Shown here one piece after another: positions 21,135-30,300 of a stretch of DNA of 64,000 nucleotides. How positions within the stretch are numbered: position 1 is the stretch's first letter; each line of letters opens with the position of its first letter. This stretch comes from Porphyra umbilicalis (lineage: Eukaryota; Rhodophyta; Bangiophyceae; Bangiales; Bangiaceae). The position numbers and the translations under genes were made by a program. Where the stretch lies: assembly GCA_002049455.2 (NCBI GenBank), contig KV918787.1, forward strand, positions 372,001 through 436,000, read 5' to 3'. The notes under the pieces are model-generated. The model saw only the letters and a list, made by a program, of their open reading frames with translations. It was not told where the DNA came from and did no database searches.

Positions 21135-24092
21135 ATGAAGCGTCGCAGACGTGGCCCGCGAGGTGCTGCCTTCTTTGATCTCAATGATGGGAACCTATTG
21201 CATATGGAAGAACAAAAAGCGACATCGGGCTCTGCCGCACCAGCTGTAGACTTGGAGGATACCGAATGCAGTGTGGCAAACCAAAACCCACATGATTCGG
21301 GCACCAGGGAGGACGTTGCTCTGTCCTCCGACTCTGGGCGTGACGGGTGTCCCTCAGAAGACTCGGACTTCTCCTGCGACGAGGACCGCGATGCTGGGGG
21401 CTTTGCATCGCGTCGCGAGTTCTTGTGCTTCGGATACCTGTACGGCAGAGCGCGTGTCACGCTGAGGCAGTACGACATTATGCGAGAGGCAGAAAACTCC
21501 TTTTATCCGACAGAAAAATGGCCGTCGCGGTGGCGCTTGCGAAAGCTGCGCGAGCACATGTTGAAGTCTGCAATCCCCTTGCGACGGGAAAAGACAACGC
21601 GCCAGTTACCTGTTGGAAAAGGCAAAGCCATGCGCACACTGCCGAACGTGGAAGTGTCTTACATTACGTTTTCTGAGCACCTGGAGAGGGACTTTGCGGA
21701 TCCTGTGACGGCAGCTCTGTTCCACAACAAGGGGGACTCGCGAATGGGCACAGCTGAGCGCCCGGCCGAGTTCTTTCAAACAGTGGCAGCCAGGGACCCC
21801 GCCAGGTTTAATTTGAAGAACGTCTTCTTCCGTGAACAATACAGGTTCGACATTGGATGCACTGCCAAGGTCTCCTTTGATGACGCGACCGCGTTCGAGG
21901 CCCGCTTATTGAGCACTTCTATTGCGCCTGATGGATGCGTAACTGCGTCGGCGTCCACGTATGCATCTGAACGCACGCTACGCGTAGGTGACACAATCGC
22001 GCTGTTTGAGGCCCTTCCCGGGTTTATGCCGCCAGAGCGCTGGGCTCCATGTTTCACGGAAGAACGCCGGGTTACACTACGCTTCACGCGGTCCGGTGGC
22101 GTGTTTGTTATCGCCGTCCGGGAGTCCACCGAGCATGAGAAAGATTCATGGTCAGCTTTGACCGCCGCCAGCCCCTTAGAGCTGTCCTGTGTGGCTGAGC
22201 CCAGAGAAGACGACCTCTCCGAGAAGGATCCATACGTAGTGTATGTGTCGCTGTACGGGGACGAGTTCAATGTGCATAAACGTCGCCGTGGAAGCCTGGA
22301 GGGCTACTACGGGGGTTACACCTCTCTGTGCTTGGAGGATCGTGCGTTTTCTGTTCGTCCTCTCTTCTACTTACTCCCAGGAGCAAGCCCGGAAGCCCTG
22401 CTCAAAAAGATCGTCGACGACTTGATAAGAGCGGGTAAGGAGGGCTTGGTTGTCTATGACGCTTTCAAGAAGGAGAGCGTTGTCATTCGGGTGTACCTAT
22501 GTCTCGGTGTCTTTGATTTTCCCATGGCCGCAAAGTTCTCTAACTCGATCGGCGCCCAAGGCACGGAGCACTGCACAAGCTGCGACATTGTCCACAAAAA
22601 AACAGTCACAGAAAGGAAGGAGCGGGCGATGAGCAGCACTGTTTCTTTCAATGTGAAGGATTCACGGTACTCGAGAACGCAAGAGCGAACTTCTCTCATC
22701 ATGTCTGTTATAAAGAACACACCGGGGCTGTCGACAGACGCAGTGAGGGACGCACTCCTACTGAACGGCATTACAGACAAGGCTGGCAGTTTGATGATGC
22801 GCCTGGCAGAGGCCCGAGGACCTGGAACGTTTGACATACACGAGCACGTCATAGTTGCTCCTTCACATCTACTGTACTACAACATTGGCTCACACCTGCT
22901 TATGGAAGCGTACGAGGCACTCTCGGTCGAGCAGCGAGACAAGTTCATGCGGGAAATGCGCCGCAGCGCGAAGCATGTTCCGACACACACGATACTGTCC
23001 TCATTCGAGCCAGAAAAAATGGGTGGCACAACGTTGTCAATGTCAGACTATGCAGTGCTTCTCACCGTAGGCCCCACAGTGTTGCAGTATCTCGTGCATA
23101 ACACTGCCACTTCACCTCATGCGGTGGCTACCCTCAGAGCTCTCAAGGCCCTGCGACGGTTTTCCACTGCTCTGTTCTATGTGCCAACAGCCTCGTCCGA
23201 CGGGGAGAAGGCGATGAGAAAGCGGCCGACCGTCGCTGAACTCCAAGTTATCGGCGAGAGCCTCATGATTGAGCTACGTCGACTGTTACCCTTTAACGGA
23301 AGTTGGGAGCGACCGTCCGTGCATCGTGTACTGGAACTGCTATATCGCACTCTCCCACTTGCACAGCTGGGGTCCGCGATATGTGAGCTCATTTTCGAGA
23401 AGTTCCACCAACATTCGAAGCGGGAGGTGAGCCAGAGCAACAGTCGGAACCCCGCTGAGTACTCAATGCAAAGGTGGAGAGACACAGAGCAATACTCCAG
23501 GGTGCTGGCCATGCCAGGCGCACATGGGATTCCCGCTTCGTGGCTTCTCGGTCAAGAAGGCCAGCCACTGAAGTCTGTCGTTTTTCATAGCCTCGGCCCA
23601 CACAAACGACAAGCACCGTACACCAACATGCTTTGGCGTCCAAGAATAGCCGCACGCACGGTTCTGGGATCCACGGAGGAGTTCTGGAGAAGTCGTGCGC
23701 CCAGCGCGACTCTGGAATTCTGGCGCCAAGCCACGCAAGCACATCGATCGTTTGTCATCCGAGAAGGGTCCACAGTGTCACTACTTGAGAATGGAGCCGC
23801 CCCCGAACACGAGTCCGGTTCCGATGTGGTGGATAGCGAAGACTGGCGCTTTGTCCGTGTCCAGTCGATTGGAAGCATCGATGGCGAGCTCCATATCGCC
23901 TGTGAGACCTGGAAGGTACCAGCGATGGCGTTTAGCGTCTTAGGACAGCCTGCTGAGGTCACAATTGACACTGTAGCTGGATTGTCTTTGATACCAGCTG
24001 ACCGTGTGAGGCAGCTTGCCTTCGTGCTACCTTGCGGGCAGCACAACATCATGTTCACCAAGAGATCTGGCTTCCATTTCAAGAGTGGGTGA
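21135..24092 (+). CDS. Tnp2/Plavaka/KDZ-like DDE transposase
   Basis: Predicted 985 residues, uninterrupted, with balanced codon use unlike the GC-saturated host genes, which supports a mobile origin. The central part has the layout of CACTA-superfamily (Tnp2, Plavaka, KDZ) transposases: VYVSLYGDEF with a candidate first catalytic Asp at 376; a PLFYLLPGASPEALLKKIV segment; LIRAGKEGLVVYDAF; LCLGVFDFPMAAKFS with a candidate second Asp at 461; GAQGTEHCTSCDIVH, the Cys-x2-Cys that follows in this family; and IFEKFHQHSKREVSQSNSRN with a candidate Glu at 755. The N-terminal 130 residues are acidic. No intron is required; start at ATG 21135. The 3' end lies only 232 bp from the 3' end of the convergent JmjC gene. 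Family placement is from motif order; a host-domesticated transposase is the alternative. Confidence 0.78.
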   Translation: MKRRRRGPRGAAFFDLNDGNLLHMEEQKATSGSAAPAVDLEDTECSVANQNPHDSGTREDVALSSDSGRDGCPSEDSDFSCDEDRDAGGFASRREFLCFGYLYGRARVTLRQYDIMREAENSFYPTEKWPSRWRLRKLREHMLKSAIPLRREKTTRQLPVGKGKAMRTLPNVEVSYITFSEHLERDFADPVTAALFHNKGDSRMGTAERPAEFFQTVAARDPARFNLKNVFFREQYRFDIGCTAKVSFDDATAFEARLLSTSIAPDGCVTASASTYASERTLRVGDTIALFEALPGFMPPERWAPCFTEERRVTLRFTRSGGVFVIAVRESTEHEKDSWSALTAASPLELSCVAEPREDDLSEKDPYVVYVSLYGDEFNVHKRRRGSLEGYYGGYTSLCLEDRAFSVRPLFYLLPGASPEALLKKIVDDLIRAGKEGLVVYDAFKKESVVIRVYLCLGVFDFPMAAKFSNSIGAQGTEHCTSCDIVHKKTVTERKERAMSSTVSFNVKDSRYSRTQERTSLIMSVIKNTPGLSTDAVRDALLLNGITDKAGSLMMRLAEARGPGTFDIHEHVIVAPSHLLYYNIGSHLLMEAYEALSVEQRDKFMREMRRSAKHVPTHTILSSFEPEKMGGTTLSMSDYAVLLTVGPTVLQYLVHNTATSPHAVATLRALKALRRFSTALFYVPTASSDGEKAMRKRPTVAELQVIGESLMIELRRLLPFNGSWERPSVHRVLELLYRTLPLAQLGSAICELIFEKFHQHSKREVSQSNSRNPAEYSMQRWRDTEQYSRVLAMPGAHGIPASWLLGQEGQPLKSVVFHSLGPHKRQAPYTNMLWRPRIAARTVLGSTEEFWRSRAPSATLEFWRQATQAHRSFVIREGSTVSLLENGAAPEHESGSDVVDSEDWRFVRVQSIGSIDGELHIACETWKVPAMAFSVLGQPAEVTIDTVAGLSLIPADRVRQLAFVLPCGQHNIMFTKRSGFHFKSG

Positions 24093-24324
24093 CTAGGGGT
24101 GTCAATGGCCACTGGAGATGCGGTAGCGGGGTGTTTTGAGCAAACTACTATCTTGCTTTCTCTGGATGCATCACCTCACGGAACAGAACTTGAGCACACG
24201 AAAAAGAGAATGCGGCGAGCACACCAACCTCCACGCCCCACCCCCCCCCGGGAACGTCAGAACTAGGATATCAAGACCCGGAGACTATTAAAAGACAGTC
24301 GATGGAAACCAAAAACGAGTCTTC
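24093..24324. other. Shared 3' spacer of two convergent mobile-block genes
   Basis: A 232-bp tail-to-tail spacer with a short poly-C run near 24240 and ATTAAAAG near 24289. It presumably carries both polyadenylation regions, and transcripts from the two sides could overlap here. Confidence 0.5.
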
Positions 24325-27300
24325 TCAAGAGCCACCCTTCCCATCCCCCCCACCGAGCCTCTTCAGCTTGTCTACCAACAGGTACACGTCACTGTTGGCC
24401 AGCCGCTGCACCAACACAGGAGCATGACATCCCACCAGGCCCTTCGAAGTCTGCAGGCCCTTGCGAAGCCGATCATGCTCTTCATTGAGCATGCCACGTG
24501 CACACCGCCAGCAGCACAGTGGCGCATTTGCAACCGCATCATCACCGAGCTGCTCAATGCACGACGGACAGACAACCGTAGAAATCCATGTCACTACACC
24601 ACAGTGCGGGCATGACGCGCCGTCGACAGAGTAGTCTGTAGCAGTTCCCTTTATCTCGTTCGGGAGCTCCAAGGGCTCACCGTCCGGCTGGATCGCATTT
24701 TCAACGATAAACTGTTGGACAGCTCGTGATGCGCTTTCCAGGGCCACAGTAGTGGGCTTTTTGCCCCCCCAGCCTGGTTGGGATTCCATTTCCATGAAGT
24801 CGAGGACAGCGTTGAGGTATTCTTCCAAGTACGACACCATCACGACCACATCGCGTCTGAACTCTTCTGGCTCCCACGATTCATAGGTCTTTGCGTCGCC
24901 GCAACACCATTCCCCATCGGCTAGCTTTTGAGCCGCAAGCACCAGTAACTTTTCGAAAGGGATGTGGATTGTGAGCTTTGTACGCCAGTGCGCGGCATGT
25001 TCCATCGCATACGAGAGCCACCCGGTGCATGCCAGGTTCACCGCCGAGGCTATGTTTGGTCCCCCGTTGAATCCACTGTGCAGTACTCCGTACCCCGTTA
25101 CAACGAAGTCACCGGTCTCCATCTTGTGGAACCCGACGCGAACGCCATGCGCTAGGAAAAGAGTCGCAGGCCACAGGCACGCTTTCACAGCGAGTACCTC
25201 CCATACATCCCCTCCAGCCGCTGCCAGTACAGCCGGGTCCATGTGTTCCCGCATGACGCGCTCCGCTCGCGGACGTTCGGGGGCAGGAATAAAAAACCAG
25301 AACTTGTTGGAGCCCTTCTGCAAGTACGATGTGGACTGTAATAGACTGTCCTCCACGTGCCAGCTGAAGTGGGAGCCTCTGGAACCAATGTAGAGCAAGT
25401 TGGTGTTAATCCCTTCGTACGTAGATGCGGCACCGAGCATGGTGTGGTGGTTTAGAGTGCGTGGATTTTCAAATCGCTCGCGAGGAGGAACACGAGCCGC
25501 GATGGCGGTGCACGCAGGGTCACCAAGGCTCCTGCCGCATCCATCCTCGTTGCGAGGTGACATATCTGAAAGATAGTACACATCGATTGGTCTTGGCTCA
25601 CCCCCCAACACCATCTTCTCGTTCCCAGCAGAGGTTGTCCGTCTCACCCATGTCAAGCTCGGATCATTCACGCTGCTGAGGAAGCGTTTCACATCAAAGT
25701 GTTTGTACTCCGCTCGAAGGGCGTCTGCACTCTGGCTGACTTTGGTGTTGATCTCCGCACCTGACCACCGCCTTTCCCGTTCCGACGGCAGATGAGCACG
25801 TAACTCTTGGCGCTTAACGCTAGGGTCTGCCGCAGGTTGGCCATAGAATGCGTCGCACACAATGGTCGGAAACTGTGGAAAGGTTTGAACCCGCACCCTG
25901 ATCTTGTCCCCGGAAAGTCGCTTTGGCATACGACTGGACACAGGGCGTTTCTCGGGTGCTACTATGCGGAACACGTGCGCACCAAAAGTCCGAATTGACC
26001 CACTGTGTAATCGAATCAGACTGTGCAGTCCAAATTCAGGCACCGATGATAATTTAGTTATGGGTGCTGAGTGGAACTGCTTGACGCATCGCTGTAGAGA
26101 CCCAAGCCCGTGGGCGGGCACCTCTGAGCCGCCACCCACTCCGGATGTACCGCAGTTTTGGGCGCTCGCGACAGCAACCACAGCCCCGAGATGCTCTCCA
26201 TCGCTAGTGTGCGGGCATGACAGGTCAGAACGGCTCGGGAGTCCTTCAGGCGAGCAAGACGAAGACAGAGCGCCTGCAAGGAACCTGAGATCTTCGGCGT
26301 CTAAGCTACACAATGGATCATCGCGACACGAGACAGACACTCCACCCAACAACGACAGACCACCCCCGAGACGGCCAACTCGCACGGTGGGACGTTCAAC
26401 GGGTTCACCCTCCCCTGTGCCGGCGTTACATGCGTCGTTGGCAATGCCGTCGGCCACGTCTCGGCTGTGCCCGTGGCCAACAGCCTCAGCGGCTTGCTTT
26501 GCACGAACGAGTCCCCCGTCAACACCAACATTCCCATCGCCACGTCCGTGTCGTTGGCCGCCGCCGTCTGGTAGGTCGTCCACGACGACGTCGGCGGCGG
26601 CGTCGTCCTTGGCTCCTGTGCCGTGAACGAGTGCGTGGCCACCGGATTCACCGGCGCGCTTTTGATGCACATGTCCCCCGTCACCAGCAACGTGCCCTCC
26701 ACCCATTCCGTGTCGTTGGCCGCCGCCGCGACGTCGGTCGTCGGCAACGACGTCGGCGGCGGCGTCGTCGTTCACGCCCACGAGTCCCCCGTCGCCACCA
26801 ACATTCCCATCACCACGTCCGCGTCGTTGGCCGCCGCCGACTGGTCGCTCGTCCACGATGACGTCTGCAGCGGCGTCGTCGTTGCCGCCTACACCGTGAC
26901 CAAGTGCGCGGCCGGCGGCGTAACCGGCACGCCTTTGATGCACATGTCCCCCGTCACAAGCAGCGTGCCCTCCACCCAGTCCGTGTCCGTGGCCGCCGCC
27001 GCGACGTCGGTCGTCGGCAACGACGTCGGCGGCGGCGTCGTCGTTCGCGCCCACGAGTTCCCCGTCGCCACCAACATTCCCATCACCACGACCGTGTCGT
27101 TGGCCGCCACATTTTCGGCGGTCGTCGGCGACGACGTCGGCGGCGGCGTTGTCGTCGCCGCCAACGACGTCATCAAGTGCGTGGCCATCATTGTCACCGG
27201 CGCGGCTTCGGTGCACGTGTTCCCCGTCACCGGCAACGTGCCCTCCACCGAGTCCGTGTCGTGCGCCTCCGCCGCCACGTCGGTTGTCCACGACGACGTC

Positions 27301-30300
27301 GGCGGCGGCGTCATCGTTGGCGCCCACGAGTCCCCCGTCGCCACCAACACGTGAATCGGTGCGTACGTGTCGTTGGCCACTGCCGTGTCGTCGGTCGTCC
27401 ACGACGACGTTGGCGGCGGCGTCGTCGTTGTCGCTTGCGCCGTGACTGAGTGCGTGGGAACCGGCGTAAGCGGCGTGGCGTGGGTGCACGGGTCCCCCGT
27501 CGCCGCCGACATGCCCTCTGCCACGTCCCCGTCGTTGGCCGCCGCCGTTTGGTCGGCCTTCGACGACGACGTCTGTGGCGGCGTCGGCGTCGGGTCCTGC
27601 GCGCACTAGTGCCCCGTGGCGACCAACGCGTCCTCCTCCACGTCCCTGTTGTTCGCCGCCGCCTTGTCGGCGGTCGTCGACGACGACGTCGGCGGCGGCG
27701 TTGTCGTCGCCGCCAACGACGTCATCAAGTGCGTGGCCATCATTGTCACCGACGCGGCATTTGTGCACGTGTCCCCCATCTCCAACAACGTTCCCTGCAC
27801 CGAGTCCGTGTCGTTGACCGCCGCCGCGACGTCGGTCGAGTACGACGACGTCAGCGGTGGCGTGATCGTTGGCGCCCACGAATCCCCCGTCGCCACCAAC
27901 ATTCCCAGCACCACGTCCGTGTCGTTGGCCGCCGCCTTGTCGGCGGTCGTCGGCGACGACGTCGGCGGCGGCGTTGTCGTCGCCGCCAACAACGTCATCA
28001 AGTGCTTGGCCATCATTGTCACCGGCGCGGCTTTGGTGCACGTGTTCCCCGTCACCGGCATTGTGCCCTCCTCCACGTCCCTTTTGTTCGCCGCCGCCTT
28101 GTCGGCGGTCGTCGACGACGACGTCGGCGGCGGCGTTGTCGTCGCCGCCAACGACGTCATCAAGTGCGTGGCCATCATTGTCACCAGCGCGGCTTTTGTG
28201 CACGTGTCCCCCATCACCAACAACGTTCCCTGCACCGAGTCCGTGTCGTTGACCGCCGCCGCGACGTCGGTCGAGTACGACGACGTCAGCGGTGGCGTGA
28301 TCGTTGGCGCCCACGAATCCCCCGTCGCCACCAACATTCCCATCACCACGTCCGTGTCGTTGGCCGCCGCCTTGTCGGCGGTCGTCGGCGACGACGTCGG
28401 CGGCGGCGTTGTCGTCGCCGGCAACAACGTCATCAAGTGCTTGGCCATCATTGTCACCAGCGCGGCATTTGTGCACGTGTCCCCCATCTCCAACAACGTT
28501 CCCTGCACCGAGTCCGTGTCGTTCGCCGCCGCCTTGTCGGCGGTCGTCGACGACGACGTCGGCGGCGGCGTTGTCGTCGCCGCCAACGACGTCATCAAGT
28601 GCGTGGCCATCATTGTCACCAGCGGGGCTTTTGTGCACGTGTCCCCCGTCACCGGCAACGTGCCCTCCACCGAGTCCGTGTCGTGCGCCGCCGCCGCCAC
28701 GTCGGTTGTCCACGACGACGTCGGCGGCGGCGTCATCGTTGGCGCCCACGAGTCCCCCGTCGCCACCAACACGTGAATCGGTGCGTACGTGTCGTTGGCC
28801 ACTGCCGTGTCGTCGGTCGTCCACGACGACGTTAGCGGCGGCGTCGTCGTTGTCGCTTGCGCCGTGACTGAGTGCGTGGGCACCGGCGTAAGCGGCGTGG
28901 CGTGGGTGCACGAGTCTCCCGTCGACGCCGACATGCTCTCCGCCGTGTCCCCGTCGTTGGCCGCCGCCGTGTGGTCGGCCGTCGACAACACCGTCGCTAT
29001 CGGTGTCACCGGCGCGGCTGTCGTGCACGTGTCCCCCGTCAACACGCACGTGCCCTCCTCCGCGCCCGTGTCCTTGGCCGCGGCCGTGACGTCCGACGTC
29101 AGCGACGACTTCGGAGGCGGCGTCATCGTTGGGTACTACACCGACGAGTCCCCCGTCGTGACCAACACGCCCTCCTCCACGTCGTTGTCGTTGGCCGTCG
29201 CCGTGCGGTCCGTCGTCCACGACGACGTCGGCGGCGGCTTCGGCTATGGCGCCCACGACGTGACCTAGTGCGCGCCCACTGGCGTCACCGGCGCTGCTTG
29301 CGTGCACGTGTCCCCCGTCGACACCGAAATGCCCTCCCCCGCGTCCCTGTCGTTGGTCGCCGCATTGTCGTCGGTCGTCCACGCCGACGTCGTCGGCGGC
29401 GTCGTCGTTTGCACCTGCGCCGTGACCGCGTGAGTAGCCACCGGCGTCACCGGCGTCGCTTCCATAAAGGAGTCCCCCGTCAACACCAATGTGCCCTCCG
29501 CAGCGTCCGTGTCGTTGGCCGCCGCCATGACGCCCGTCGTCGGCGACAACATCGCCGGCGGCGTCGTCCTTGGTGCCCACGTGTCCCCCGTCGCCTCCAT
29601 CACGCCCTCCGCCGCGTCCCCGTCGTTGGCCGCCGCCGTGTGGTCGGTCGTCGACAACAACGTCGCCATCGCGACCGCCATTGCGTGTGCTGCCGTCTCC
29701 GCCAGCTTCGTCGTCGTCCGTCAAGTCACGCATGCCATCGCCACTGTCAGCGACCTCGTCCTCAGACACGTCGCGACCGTTCAATAGCTCTTCGCCCGGC
29801 TCCTGCTCATTCCAGACCTCGCCTTCCGGTCGATGCGCTTCGACGATGCGACGGACGAGGCCTCGTAACCGCCGGGGGGCATGGGCTTTGCTCCACTGCA
29901 GTCCATTGTCAGTGCGCAAAAGACAATCTGCTGCTTTCGGCTCAGCGGACAAGAGCAACGCAAAGTACGCCAGAAGGTGGTCTGCCGTCTCCGCGAGCTC
30001 CCCGTCAGGGGTCGTCACCCGACGCACGGGCAACCGTGTCCGCAGGCAGCCGTTAACACGCATTCTCATGCCGACGGAGTCCATGTGGCGGAGACGTGTC
30101 TGACAGATGGCGGCAGTCAAGGAGTGGAAGAGGCCATTCACCACATCAAAGTCCACCTCCGCACCCCCGTTCCCTGCATGCGTGTTGATGAGGATCACAA
30201 ACGCCCCGGCAACGGGTTGAGCGTCGCCATCGAGGACGGCCTGGGCGACCGAGGGCACGACCTTGTGCAGGTCTCTCACAACCACACCCGACCACCCCCG

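Noticed and set aside
26623-28776. Plus-strand repeat proteins opposite the JmjC gene
   Set aside because: They are mirror frames of the coding minisatellite; only the minus-strand frame continues through recognised domains at both ends.
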